Assembly: GCA_003241385.1 (NCBI GenBank)
Contig: QFPO01000020.1
Location: 62,001-126,000 of the forward strand
Length of the DNA stretch: 64,000 bases
Direction of reading: 5' to 3'
Origin: Rhodanobacter denitrificans
Lineage (GTDB): Bacteria > Pseudomonadota > Gammaproteobacteria > Xanthomonadales > Rhodanobacteraceae
Below, piece after piece: positions 27,001-35,193 of the stretch (its first letter is position 1; every line of letters starts with the position of its first letter). The notes beneath the pieces were generated by a model that was not told the DNA's origin, ran no database searches, and was given only the letters and a program-made list of their open reading frames with translations. The translations under genes and the position numbers were made by a program.

Positions 27001-27951
27001 GACCCGGATGCCGACTACCCCCCGCAGACGGGGTTCGTCCCGATTGGACAGTTGAGCGGAGGCGTTCCCTCGCTGGGGCTCGAACGCTCGATCCACGGTG
27101 CAGCTCCGGTGAGTGTCACTGTAACCTCACCGGTGGCAACCAGCACAGTCAACGGTCGTTCGGTGGACGTCGTCGGCACGTTCGAGGGACCGGTCAACAC
27201 CGGGATTACTGTCAACGGCGTCGTGGCAGCCACAGCGAACGGTCGGTTCCTCGCCGTAGCGGTGCCGGTCGAGCCGGGCGCGAATACCCTCGATGTGGTC
27301 GCGACGACGATGACCGGTGCCACGGCAACCGCGAGCGTGTCGGTGCAGGCGAGCGCTGATCCCGCGCTGATTGCGATCGAAGCGAACGACCAGGTGGGTC
27401 AAGTCGGGTTCGGTCCGTTCCAGGCCGTCTATCACATGAACCTCGACAACCTGCCCAGCAGCGTGACCGTCTCCAATGTTCGGCTCGATCTCAATGGCGA
27501 TGGGATCTGGGAACACGAAGGCGCGACGCTGGACGGGGCGCCCAATGCATACACGTTCCCCCACCCCGGCCTTTACCGGGCCAGGCTCGACGTCAATCAC
27601 GGCGGATTCGTGGCCGACCGGTACATCTTGGTTCGGGACCGTATTGCTCAGCGAAGCATGCTCTGCGACATCTATGGGTACCTGCGCGACCGATTGGCGG
27701 CACAGGACCTGATCGGAGCCGCCGATGTGTTCCATCCGGATCGCCGTACTGAGTACGTCGCCTTGCTCTCAGCTTTGGGTGCGCAAATGCCTACGTTTGC
27801 TCAGCAACTGGGGACAGTTGTGGATGGTCAGTTCTCCGGCGGCATGGCGGACTTAACATTGGTTCGCGACCAATCCGACGAGACGCGAACCGGCTATCCA
27901 TTGCGCCTGATGCAGGGGTCGGACGGCGTGTGGCGCATCCTGGAGATGTGA
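24022..27951 (+). CDS. Large exported TIG/beta-propeller/Ig-like repeat protein
   Basis: A 1309-residue protein. After a long basic N-region, residues 44-65 (LSPWLLGWFLIGLISWAGTA) form a signal or membrane segment ending ALA. Two TIG/IPT domains follow (about 66-230; ITSFxP/GxxVxIxGxGF pattern, VTFNGVPA, VDFNGLSG), then a YVTN-type beta-propeller (about 230-585; VVDTATHSVLASI, VIDLGTNTATASI), a third TIG domain at about 693-775 (PSITNLDPDRGPVGASVRI), Big_3-like repeats (PTGSVTVTD, ATYAGDSNYG), another Ig-like segment (SVTVTSPVATSTVNG) and a helical C-terminus with an FHPDRRTEY motif. Such proteins sit at the cell surface or are secreted; the ligand is unknown. It begins a three-gene operon, has codon usage unlike the neighbours and is likely horizontally acquired. 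AGGACAGGA precedes the ATG. Confidence 0.82.
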   Translation: MEKWMSHGPRGTGCTAANGRSTKAAPYTGWFRRPRGGPSRPRRLSPWLLGWFLIGLISWAGTALAVTISSFSPNRGEPWTSVRINGSGFSTTVEDNFVTFNGVPAETYSATATRLMVYVPDGATSGPISVTVNGQTATSSAVFRVPPQIHSFTPGAVAGNVITIRGVNFGETPAANQVDFNGLSGSVTTASATQLTVTVPTGVSTGPITLTAYGFSTTPWSNFVVLSAQPQTGSELLYASSADSGGVIVVDSATAQPVAAISTGQGAGKMIVNTAGTRAYVLNHTASSVAVVDTATHSVLASIATDQNPSDLYLDTSGSFLYVIGSQRVTVIDLGTNTATASIDPGIGFGYGTTYGTVRDHALNRLYVTYYLSGSIPDKHLARIDMATGGLIDSRPIAAFTVPEDLHANPAGGSFYYTDNSQLQRFDVSAGVVSATYALAGSGSSSILSHLGVAGDPLYALHYASHTLNAVDPATENLLWNVQIPGYPGAFVVGPGESEAYISTGDLDVSIVDLHAETLSETIVPDVDSIRGLRANTGGDRLFVLGYSGALKAIDTISRTVVGSSQISGPGGLLVVNTIPADRLGVVRRQNEESFADAYVDVPFEIVVQAHHGGGPTNVVASTAVSVALASGTSGSLSGPSGCTIPAGRSYCLVRGLAIDTVQPAARLILTATSGDALASVTSPPFAVIGTAEPSITNLDPDRGPVGASVRIIGADLLQDPGIVPEVYFNGVAAVVTSSADEEIVATVPVGATTGPVAVHVSGSMAESPGDFTVLPVPSIVISQIEPAVPRYTAPYVATVELTRPSPSDPVPTGSVTVTDLTNQVSCTFVLPQTGCSLVAPSTTPNTILLSATYAGDSNYGTVTSATSQQRIAYGTVAIEIGNVVPQTSHAGQGSFVFFTITPVVRPWNTSLLPIGYVRITDGTNSCSYGTQFDEIAGGGCALSSPIAGTRTIRAYFHGDYNYGSAWSEPVTQSVSSPGGATPLPAGTELCGFDPDADYPPQTGFVPIGQLSGGVPSLGLERSIHGAAPVSVTVTSPVATSTVNGRSVDVVGTFEGPVNTGITVNGVVAATANGRFLAVAVPVEPGANTLDVVATTMTGATATASVSVQASADPALIAIEANDQVGQVGFGPFQAVYHMNLDNLPSSVTVSNVRLDLNGDGIWEHEGATLDGAPNAYTFPHPGLYRARLDVNHGGFVADRYILVRDRIAQRSMLCDIYGYLRDRLAAQDLIGAADVFHPDRRTEYVALLSALGAQMPTFAQQLGTVVDGQFSGGMADLTLVRDQSDETRTGYPLRLMQGSDGVWRILEM

Positions 27952-27952
27952 G

Positions 27953-28879
27953 ATGGCTCAGTCGCGCGTCTTTCGTTGGCTGCAGTGGTTGCTGATGGCG
28001 ATCGGGGTCTTCGGGATGCTGTACCTCCTTCTGTTATTTATTCAACCGTATCGTTTTCAAATGACGCTTTCGGAGAAGCGCGGTCGTGTCGTCGACGCGC
28101 AGACGGGCAAGGGACTGGCCGATGTTGCCGTGGTCGTCAATTACGAGTCGACATTTTTTACCCCGTTTCGTACGTCAAGTGATTGCCTGCATCAAAAGAT
28201 TCTTCGCACCGATGCGGAAGGCTACTACTTCGTTCCGGATGCTTCGAAGGACGTCGATGTCGCTGACGGTCTCCTGCTCAGGATGCTACCCGGATTCAGC
28301 GAAAGCTATGGCTGGGTTTTGCTGTATTACAAAGAGGGGTACGCAAGCCCGCAGGAAATAGAGCGGCGGTTGGACAGGATCGAGGGACGCGCTGTTCGGA
28401 GTACTGTTCCAAGAGAGCGTTACACATGGGATGGCTCTGCCTACATCGTCCCGCCAGTACAGATGCAGCGGCTTGACATGACATCTGCCCCCTCCATGGC
28501 GGATGCCTATATTTCCCACATTGGCTCCCTTGCAGTCAGGATGAGCTGCATGCTGTTTCTGGAAGAGAGCTCAGAGGAGTTTCGGCGCCTACACAAGGAC
28601 ATGGAGACGTCCGTGAAGCAACTGATATGCGAGTTGCCTTCGGACAAGGTTCTAGCTCAAGAAGCAATGCGCTTCTCCTTTACCGATTGCGCGGCGTCGA
28701 TGGGAATGAAGCGTATCCGTGAAAGGAAGGGCAGCCATGCAGCCCTGACGACGGGTGACATGTGCGAGTCGTACAGCTATGTGCCTAGCGAGTTCGAATG
28801 CCGTGGATTGGGTGGGAAGAGACCTCCCTTAAAGGTCGTAACCAAGCCGGCGTCGAAGTCGGCTGGATCAGTTCATTGA
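27953..28879 (+). CDS. Membrane-anchored protein with carboxypeptidase-regulatory-like domain
   Basis: A 308-residue protein of unknown role. One membrane segment lies at about residues 9-31 (LQWLLMAIGVFGMLYLLLLF). Residues 43-105 (KRGRVVDAQTGKGLADVAVV through TDAEGYYFVPDAS) match the pattern of carboxypeptidase-regulatory-like/Cna-B beta-sandwich domains. The remainder is mixed and contains six or so cysteines that could form disulfides if it faces the periplasm. Its ATG lies one base after the stop of the TIG protein gene, so the two are translationally coupled. It is 14 bases from the following gene. A role in anchoring or secreting the neighbouring surface proteins is only an inference. 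Confidence 0.72.
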   Translation: MAQSRVFRWLQWLLMAIGVFGMLYLLLLFIQPYRFQMTLSEKRGRVVDAQTGKGLADVAVVVNYESTFFTPFRTSSDCLHQKILRTDAEGYYFVPDASKDVDVADGLLLRMLPGFSESYGWVLLYYKEGYASPQEIERRLDRIEGRAVRSTVPRERYTWDGSAYIVPPVQMQRLDMTSAPSMADAYISHIGSLAVRMSCMLFLEESSEEFRRLHKDMETSVKQLICELPSDKVLAQEAMRFSFTDCAASMGMKRIRERKGSHAALTTGDMCESYSYVPSEFECRGLGGKRPPLKVVTKPASKSAGSVH

Positions 28880-28893
28880 CGCCGGAGGACGGC

Positions 28894-31779
28894 ATGCGTA
28901 CGCGAATCGTGGGACGTGCGGTTGGTTCCATTGTGCTTGGAGCTATCGGCGGCTCAGTCGACGCCTTCGAGACCGAGACACACGCTCTGATCACATACAA
29001 CGCATATCTGCGATCGATGCTCGCCAGCCCGGAAGGGGCGCTGGCACGACGTACGCTTGGCTTGGATCGTTTGCCTCCCGAGGACCCGTTTGGCTCCTGG
29101 TGGAGCACTGCGCCGGGAACTACCAGCTATTTCGACAACGTGCCCGTCTCGCAACCGAACGCGTATCCACCTGCGTATCCGTCAGTCACAAGCTTTGTGC
29201 GACCGCCTCAACTGTTCGAGAGATGCCAGATTCAGACACTCCAGCGCGTGGGATGGTTTGGAGCGGGCGATGGATTGGATAACGTCACTGGTTCGCTTTC
29301 CATTCAGAACTGGCTTCTTCGTGGGGCCATACGAGAGGACGACCTGATTAGCTATATATACAAGCCAAAAGACAACTGTACTGCAGTACGTCCGGACAAC
29401 GATCCTCATGGGGAGTTTTTGAGGGTCATTCATCATTTTTATGATCCAGTCAATGACGACTCGGTTGCGCATGGATACCTGTCGGACAAGAAGTCCATCG
29501 ACTGGGCGCTAGGGCTTCAGGACAGCCTTTCGCCTGTCCCGGTAACGGATTCGACGCGCAGAAATCACTTCAGCTACTCCGACGCGCGTCATAACTTTTG
29601 GCTGGCGCTGACTGACCAGCGCGGCGTCATGAACCTTCCATATTCGAGTGAATCGCGTGAGGTGGACGCCAGGAATCGTTTTTATCGCTGGGCTACCGTG
29701 TTTCGATCGCTGGGCGATGTGGTGCATCTGTTGCAGGACGGCGCCCAGCCTCAACATGTCCGAAATGACAGGCACACTCCGGTTGATACCGCGGTGCGTC
29801 AGTCGTACGAGTATTACACGAACCTTCGCGTTATTACTCCTCCCGATCAGCCTGTTACAGAGTTTGAGAATCGCTATGTGGCAGGATTCTTCAGCGCGAG
29901 CGCCGATGTTCCGCCGCCGGTTCTTGGCAGCTACCCGAAGCCCACTTTTTCGACACCCGTTCGCTTCTTCACAACAAGGCAGCAGGGTGATAGTCCTGAG
30001 ACATCGACACTGACGCGTCACGGCTTAATGGATTTCACGAATCGCGGATTCTTCACAGCCGGCACCTTGCCCGATCTGTCCGGAAGCGGATTTCCTGAGC
30101 CGCCAGTTCCTATTGACGAAACGCAGGGCTACGTCAAATCGAACGCAGCCTGCAGGATGAGCTTGCAGCTCTTTGAACGAATTGCCGCTCGCTGCACGCA
30201 TTGGACGCGTCCTGTCGTTGACACGGTAGCTCCGGCCTATGTGGATACGTTGCCGGCGATGGGTGCTCCACCGATCACCGAGCCGCCGCTCGTCAGCGAG
30301 AGTGCCTTGGGCTTGATTAATGATATTCTGGGGACTCCGATGGCCCAGCGTTATGCCATCGGCGTCGAGGAGCTGGAGACCATGGGCAATCTCGGTCTCC
30401 CCCGGGCGATTGCCTACAGTGCCGGCCTGATCGATTTCTTCTTCCGCGGTCGGTTGACGCTTTCGTCGCCGCCCGATGGGTTATATGGTGTTCTCGACCA
30501 AGGCACGCCACATACTGTGGTCGATGGCGTGCCGATTTTGGCCGACGGAAGCGACCGGACGTTCGGTTTCACCGCGATCCGCGTGCGTGCGCGGAACAGC
30601 ACTGGCGACGGGAACGGTCGCCTGACCGAGTCCGGAAGCGGGCGCGTAGTGCCGCAAACGATGAGGGGAGGCGTCGGCAGCGATGGCCATGCGACCGGTA
30701 TGTTGGTCGCGATCGCCCGCTACCACAGGAACCCGTGCTACCAGAACGACCTCTCGGGTGAATACGTGGTCCGGCTGAATCCGGACTTCACGCCGCAGGA
30801 GCCATTCGTGCCGTCTGGCTGCCTGCCGGAGCAGACCCGCTCCGATGTACCGGAGATTTCGGTCTCCAAGCCGCTCTACATCGATGCCTACGGCGGATTG
30901 CCCGGGCCACTGCCCGGGGCGACCAATGCCTGCGCGAACGTCGGCAACATCAACACCGGCGCAGCCGGTGACTGCGAGCACGACAGCGCGCTGCTCGAGT
31001 TCGATTTTGGCGACGATCCGATTCCGGTCAATGCGACCGACTTGTTCCTGCAGGTGGCCTATCGCGGACAGCTCGGCGAGGAACATGACGGCATTGCCGT
31101 CGGCGCGATGGATCTGGTCGAGCCGCAGTTCTTCACGTCGTGGAACCACACCGACTGGTACCTCTACGAGGACCAGTGGCTGCGGCCGGAGAACGTGCCC
31201 GAGCCGCCCGGCCCGGACGGGGCCGAAGCGGTCGCGCTGGAAGACCTGTCGATTTGCTTCGGCCACCAGCTGATCGGGCATCTTCCGCTGCCGGCGCAGC
31301 TGGCACCGGCCGAGTTCGTGCGGGTGGCATTCCTGACCGACCGCGAGGAGGTCACGCTCGGTACCGTCGCGACGTACGCGGACGGTCCAACCGTCGCACG
31401 CGCGGCGGTGCAGCCGCTGACATTTCCGAGGCAGTCGGATCAGGAATACGGTGGCAATTTTGAAAGCACGCCGTGGTACTACGGCCGCGGCACGACGCTG
31501 GGCCTGGATCTCACGCTGTACTTCCAGTACTTCACGGGCAGTTGGTGGCTGTTCAATTTCCCGGAAGCGGCTGCCCTGACGCCGCCGCTGGGCAGCGCTT
31601 CGACGCCGGGCATCCCCAAGCCCTTGACGGCGTCGTTCTCCGGTGTACCCCACCCGTTGTGCGAGACGCACTTCGCGGAGCCGTCGGCTGCGAAGGCGAG
31701 CGGATTGTCGCGCAGCACACTGCCGGCAGGGCATTCGCAACGAGCTAGTGGCCCGGAGCCGGAAGGAAGTGGTGGCTAA
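28894..31779 (+). CDS. Secreted protein with zinc-dependent phospholipase C/S1-P1 nuclease-like domain
   Basis: A 961-residue protein. Residues 1-24 form a signal peptide (MRTRIVGRAVGSIVLGAIGG, cleavage near VDA). The first 400 residues carry spaced histidines and acids as in the zinc phospholipase C/P1 nuclease superfamily: FETETHALITYNAY right at the mature N-terminus, RVIHHFYDP at about 175, and FRSLGDVVHLLQDGAQPQHV at about 271-290 with RNDRH after it. The C-terminal half is beta-rich without recognised motifs. GGAGGAC (28884 on) lies just before the ATG; a longer frame from 28798 overlaps the previous gene. Composition shifts toward higher GC after about 30.6 kb. The enzyme class is inferred from the His pattern and not certain. 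Confidence 0.65.
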   Translation: MRTRIVGRAVGSIVLGAIGGSVDAFETETHALITYNAYLRSMLASPEGALARRTLGLDRLPPEDPFGSWWSTAPGTTSYFDNVPVSQPNAYPPAYPSVTSFVRPPQLFERCQIQTLQRVGWFGAGDGLDNVTGSLSIQNWLLRGAIREDDLISYIYKPKDNCTAVRPDNDPHGEFLRVIHHFYDPVNDDSVAHGYLSDKKSIDWALGLQDSLSPVPVTDSTRRNHFSYSDARHNFWLALTDQRGVMNLPYSSESREVDARNRFYRWATVFRSLGDVVHLLQDGAQPQHVRNDRHTPVDTAVRQSYEYYTNLRVITPPDQPVTEFENRYVAGFFSASADVPPPVLGSYPKPTFSTPVRFFTTRQQGDSPETSTLTRHGLMDFTNRGFFTAGTLPDLSGSGFPEPPVPIDETQGYVKSNAACRMSLQLFERIAARCTHWTRPVVDTVAPAYVDTLPAMGAPPITEPPLVSESALGLINDILGTPMAQRYAIGVEELETMGNLGLPRAIAYSAGLIDFFFRGRLTLSSPPDGLYGVLDQGTPHTVVDGVPILADGSDRTFGFTAIRVRARNSTGDGNGRLTESGSGRVVPQTMRGGVGSDGHATGMLVAIARYHRNPCYQNDLSGEYVVRLNPDFTPQEPFVPSGCLPEQTRSDVPEISVSKPLYIDAYGGLPGPLPGATNACANVGNINTGAAGDCEHDSALLEFDFGDDPIPVNATDLFLQVAYRGQLGEEHDGIAVGAMDLVEPQFFTSWNHTDWYLYEDQWLRPENVPEPPGPDGAEAVALEDLSICFGHQLIGHLPLPAQLAPAEFVRVAFLTDREEVTLGTVATYADGPTVARAAVQPLTFPRQSDQEYGGNFESTPWYYGRGTTLGLDLTLYFQYFTGSWWLFNFPEAAALTPPLGSASTPGIPKPLTASFSGVPHPLCETHFAEPSAAKASGLSRSTLPAGHSQRASGPEPEGSGG

Positions 31780-32152
31780 GTGCACGAGCTGGACTGACGA
31801 GTCGGCAACGTATGCCGGCGTCAGTGCAGGCCCGCGTGAGCCAGATCGTGTGATGCCCGCACGTAGGCAACCAGCCGACTAGCCCCGGCCGCTCAGCGTT
31901 GCTGTGTGCTTTCGAGGATAGGGCGATCTCGCTGGCTGTCTGCGCGAACTGGACCGCCGCCTGTGCTCGATCACCTGGGCAGGGTCTCGTCGCACCCGGT
32001 TTGGAGGCGGAGCAGGGGCTCTGCTAGGCTAGCGAGCTCGATTGCGCGTGCTCGCCGGATACGCCGATCGCCAGCCGGTCGGCGTCCATCGCGCGTCCGG
32101 TGCTGTTTTGCGACCCACCTTCTCGGCGACCTACTGGACGATCAGGCTGCCG
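31780..32152. other. 373-base intergenic region at the right border of the island
   Basis: No gene recognised. A -10-like TAGGCT near 32024-32029 could serve hslO. No copy of the tRNA-Ser 3' end (TTCGAATCCC...) is visible, so the island border cannot be fixed. Confidence 0.4.
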
Positions 32153-33031
32153 ATGGCCAAGCACGATTTCCTGCAACGATTCCTGCTCGAGCAGGCCGGC
32201 GTGCACGGCGCGTTCGTCCGCCTCGACAAGACCTGGCGCGACGTGCGCGCGCAGACCGACTATCCCAAGCCGCTCGCCTCGCTGCTCGGCCGGACGCTGG
32301 CCGCGAGCGCGCTGCTGAGCGGGTCGATCAAGTTCCGCGGTCGGCTGTCGATCCAGTTCCGCTCCGAGGGCGCACTGCGGCTGCTGTTCGCCGAATGCAC
32401 CGACGGCGGTGGCCTGCGCGGCCTCGCGCGCTGGGACGAGGCATCCGAGGCGGTGCCGCAGCTCGGCGACGATGCGATCCTCGCGGTGACGATCGAACAG
32501 TCCGATCGCGACCTGCGCCAGCAGGCGCTGATCGCCTGTGAAGGCAACGATCTTTCCGGTGCGTTCGAGCGCTACTTCGAACAGTCCGAACAGCTGCCCA
32601 CGCGCATGCTGCTGGTCGAGCACGCCGGCCGCTGCGCCGGCCTGCTGCTGCAGCCGATCGCCGACGGCGGCGGCATCTCGCTCGGCGATCCGGACGCCTG
32701 GAACCGCGTCGGCTATCTGATGGCGACCGCGATGACCGACGAGATGGTCAACCTGTCGGCAGAGGAGCTCCTGACGCGTCTGTTCCACGAGGAGGGCGTG
32801 CGCGTGTTCGAGCCGCGGCCGCTCTCGTTCGCGTGCAGCTGTTCGCGCGCACGCGTCGAGGCGGTGCTGCGCTCGCTCGGCCACGAGGAGTGCGAGGACA
32901 CGCTCGCCGCGGAGGGCCAGATCGCGGTGACCTGCGAGTTCTGCAACCACGCCTACCGCTTCGACCGCGTCGACGTCGCCGGCCTGTTCGTCACGACGAT
33001 GCCGGTGGCCGGGCCGTCGACCGCGCAATGA
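32153..33031 (+). CDS. hslO: Redox-regulated chaperone Hsp33
   Basis: A 292-residue Hsp33. The N-terminal domain starts AKHDFLQRFLLEQAGVHGAF and holds GRTLAASALLSGSIKFRGRL; the C-terminal zinc switch has the CxC pair (FACSCSRARVE) and the CxxC pair (VTCEFCNHAYRF). Oxidative stress with unfolding releases zinc, forms disulfides and activates holdase activity. I use the ATG at 32153 (MAKHDF); the frame is open upstream to 32042, which would add a non-conserved leader. Its last 4 bases overlap the trhO start (ATGA), coupling the two. Confidence 0.95.
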   Translation: MAKHDFLQRFLLEQAGVHGAFVRLDKTWRDVRAQTDYPKPLASLLGRTLAASALLSGSIKFRGRLSIQFRSEGALRLLFAECTDGGGLRGLARWDEASEAVPQLGDDAILAVTIEQSDRDLRQQALIACEGNDLSGAFERYFEQSEQLPTRMLLVEHAGRCAGLLLQPIADGGGISLGDPDAWNRVGYLMATAMTDEMVNLSAEELLTRLFHEEGVRVFEPRPLSFACSCSRARVEAVLRSLGHEECEDTLAAEGQIAVTCEFCNHAYRFDRVDVAGLFVTTMPVAGPSTAQ

Positions 33032-33831
33032 GCGCGCCCGCGACCATAGCCGTGACGTCCGATGCGGCCGCCGCTGCCGGCAGCGTGCTCAACGTAGCGG
33101 CATACCGGTTCGTCGCGATCGACGATCCGGCCGCGCTCGCGGCGCAGCTGCGCGCATGTGCCGAAGCCGCGGACCTGCGCGGCACGATCCTGATCGCCGG
33201 CGAGGGCATCAATCTGTTCCTGGCCGGTGCGGGCGCCGCGCTGCGCGGGTTCGTCCAGACCCTGCATGCCGACGCGCGCTTCGCGGCGATGCCGGTCAAG
33301 TTCAGCCGCAGTGCCGCGGCGCCGTTCGCGCGGCTCAAGGTCAAGATCAAGCCGGAGATCATCAGTTTCCGCCGCGGCGGCATCGTGCCGGAGGCGGCGC
33401 GTGCGCCGGCGGTGGAGCCGGCGACGCTGGCGCGCTGGATCGGGCAGGGTGCCGACGACGCCGGCCGCCGGCTGGTGCTGCTCGACACGCGCAATCGCGA
33501 GGAGGTCGCGCACGGCAGTTTCGAGGGTGCGCTGACGCTGCCGATCGACCGCTTCACCGAGCTGCCCGACGCGGTCGATGCACTGGGCGACACGCTGGCC
33601 GACGCGACCGTCGTCAGCTTCTGCACCGGCGGCATCCGCTGCGAGAAGGCCGCATTGTGGATGCGCGCGCAGGGCCTCGACAACGTGCTGCAGCTCGACG
33701 GTGGCATCCTCGGTTATTTCGAGCACGTCGGCGGCTACGGATATGCCGGCCGCTGCTTCGTGTTCGACGAGCGCATCGCGCTCGATCCGGATCTCGCGTC
33801 GCTTGCGGACGTGGCGTCCGATCGGGACTGA
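33028..33831 (+). CDS. trhO: tRNA uridine(34) hydroxylase TrhO (rhodanese family)
   Basis: A 267-residue UPF0176/YceA protein. The N-terminal ferredoxin-like domain (NVAAYRFVAIDDP, GTILIAGEGINLFLAG, FARLKVKIKPEII) precedes a rhodanese domain with DTRNREEVAHGSFEGALTLP and the active-site Cys in SFCTGGIRCEKAA. TrhO hydroxylates U34 of certain tRNAs in an oxygen-dependent way. The C-terminus is short, lacking the cysteine-rich tail of E. coli TrhO. It overlaps hslO by 4 bases and is followed by 1.37 kb without protein genes. Confidence 0.92.
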   Translation: MSAPATIAVTSDAAAAAGSVLNVAAYRFVAIDDPAALAAQLRACAEAADLRGTILIAGEGINLFLAGAGAALRGFVQTLHADARFAAMPVKFSRSAAAPFARLKVKIKPEIISFRRGGIVPEAARAPAVEPATLARWIGQGADDAGRRLVLLDTRNREEVAHGSFEGALTLPIDRFTELPDAVDALGDTLADATVVSFCTGGIRCEKAALWMRAQGLDNVLQLDGGILGYFEHVGGYGYAGRCFVFDERIALDPDLASLADVASDRD

Positions 33832-34180
33832 TCGGTTCGATCGTGGGCGCTGCCGCGTCAGTCGTAGCTTCGCGTTCGGCACGCAGCTGCGCTTGGTCCG
33901 GCATCCGGCCGCTCGTGAACCGTCATCCGATCCGCACTCACCGATGCAGTCGACGCCTACGGACGTACGCCGCGATTCTTCGTGTTCGACGTGCGCATTG
34001 CGTCGGATCTGGGCGAGGGAGGTCTGAGTGTGGCGCGCTCCACCCTTTCAGATCGTCTGGGTACGCGGTCGGCGAGGTTTCCCTCGGCGTCGGTCGGCAT
34101 CCCTAACGCTTGTCCGCTCGTCTTTCGGCGATGAGGCAAATTCGATCTTCAGCTATCGGCTGGGCTTCGCTTCGTTGCTG

Positions 34181-34305
34181 GGCGGCATCCGTGCCTTTTT
34201 CCGCTCGCCTCCAGGCGAGCGGGTCACTTTTCTTTGTGTGGCCAAAGAAAAGTAACCAAAAGAAAGGCCACCCCGGTACCGCGGTCTCCGGGCATCCTGC
34301 CCTGC
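34181..34305 (-). repeat. Repeat family copy A (inverse orientation)
   Basis: About 125 bases, the inverse of copy B at 34683-34808. Read on the minus strand it contains a GGGC/GCCC hairpin with loop AGGAT (34302-34290), a pyrimidine/purine-rich AAGAAA region, a 9-bp hairpin with loop TGGA (34222-34201) and a small GGC/GCC hairpin with loop ACGGAT (34195-34184). Confidence 0.85.
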
Positions 34306-34410
34306 GACTGCGCGAAGGTGCTGCGGGGGTCTGCTGACAGCGCATCCTGCGCTGACAGCAGACTGGGCCACGTCCTGTGGCCCACCCTTCGGGCCTTTCC
34401 TACGCCCCTT
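34183..34410 (-). ncRNA. Candidate CsrA/RsmA-titrating RNA, minus-strand array
   Basis: Read 5' to 3' on the minus strand there are five hairpins with GGA in the loop: 34383-34365 (7-8 bp stem, loop AGGAC), 34354-34338 (6 bp, loop AGGAT, inside an outer 6 bp stem 34361-34331), 34302-34290 (4 bp, AGGAT), 34222-34201 (9 bp, TGGA) and 34195-34184 (3-4 bp, ACGGAT). A weaker sixth with AGGA in a 9-base loop is at 34407-34391. GGA in hairpin loops is the recognition signal of CsrA. No promoter or terminator is convincing, so transcription is unproven. The array may equally be a dispersed repeat without regulatory role. Confidence 0.35.
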
Positions 34411-34682
34411 CGCCGCGGCACAGGGGCCCCTTGGAGAGCGCGCACGCCTCAGCGTTCGCGCGTGCAGACAGACGCGCTGGTGCTGTCGCCTACGGTCGAG
34501 CAGGGCCAGATTCGCTTTGGCTCTTGCTTCGTCTTCTGCGCGCAGGATGCGCGCTGATGGGTCCCGTCAGACGTGGTGGGCCGAGGTCGGATCAGCCCGA
34601 AGGGGCGCGGGCACGGATGCCCGCGCGTTCGTCGTCAGCACAGGAGGTGCTGTCGACGAACCCCGGCCTCGGCCCACGGACC

Positions 34683-34808
34683 CGCAGGGCAGGATGCCCG
34701 GAGGGCACGTCTGTGGGGTGCCCTTCTCTTTGGTTACTTTCTCTTGGGCACGCAAGAGAAAGTGACCCGCTCGCCCGGAGGCGAGCGGAAAAGCGGCAGG
34801 GATGCCGC
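34683..34808 (+). repeat. Repeat family copy B (long form)
   Basis: Inverse of copy A with about 125 matched bases, spaced about 380 bases from it. Its core GGGCACGCAAGAGAAAG (34746 on) and the following CCGCTCGC hairpin recur in copies C and D. Confidence 0.85.
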
Positions 34809-34878
34809 CGGCCTACGGAGCAAACAACATTCAAACATCGGCCCGGCGTCGCCGTTCGCGCCACTCCTGCGGCGCAGT

Positions 34879-34937
34879 GGGCACGCAAGAGAAAGTGACC
34901 CGCTCGCGGGAGCGAGCGGAAAACAGGCAGGGACGCC
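34879..34937 (+). repeat. Repeat family copy C (short form)
   Basis: Core starts GGGCACGCAAGAGAAAG and runs through the CCGCTCGC/GCGAGCGG hairpin to AAAACAGGCAGGGACGCC. It is 133 bases after the matching point of copy B. Confidence 0.85.
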
Positions 34938-35018
34938 GACCGCCTACGAAGAAGCAGGCCCGCATCCTGCGCTCCACCTTCCGAGGCGGCTCCGCCGTTC
35001 ACGCCGCTCTGCGGTAGT

Positions 35019-35077
35019 GGGCACGCAAGAGAAAGTAACCCGCTCGCGGGAGCGAGCGGAAAACAGGCAGGGATGCC
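35019..35077 (+). repeat. Repeat family copy D (short form)
   Basis: Nearly identical to copy C over 59 bases, exactly 140 bases further on. The intervening sequences also share CGCCGTTC and a GCGG-AGTGGG block, so C and D are parts of a longer tandem unit. Confidence 0.85.
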
Positions 35078-35166
35078 GCCCACCGCCGCGCTCACAGCCT
35101 AGACCGCAAGCCCTGCGTCCAAGCGAGCGAACGATATCCCCGACATCCGCTGGGACATCGGATGAC

Positions 35167-35193
35167 GCCGCGCACCGGTTGACGGTGCGCGGC
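35167..35193. terminator. Bidirectional terminator-like hairpin
   Basis: Perfect 10-bp stem (35167-35176 with 35184-35193) around GGTTGAC, between the hairpin array and the stop of the converging oxidoreductase gene at 35201. No long T-run. Confidence 0.5.

Noticed and set aside
34234..35095. Several 60-170-residue open frames in the hairpin region
   Set aside because: They run through inverted repeats in all frames on both strands and share the same repeated peptides; they come from the repeats and are not proteins.
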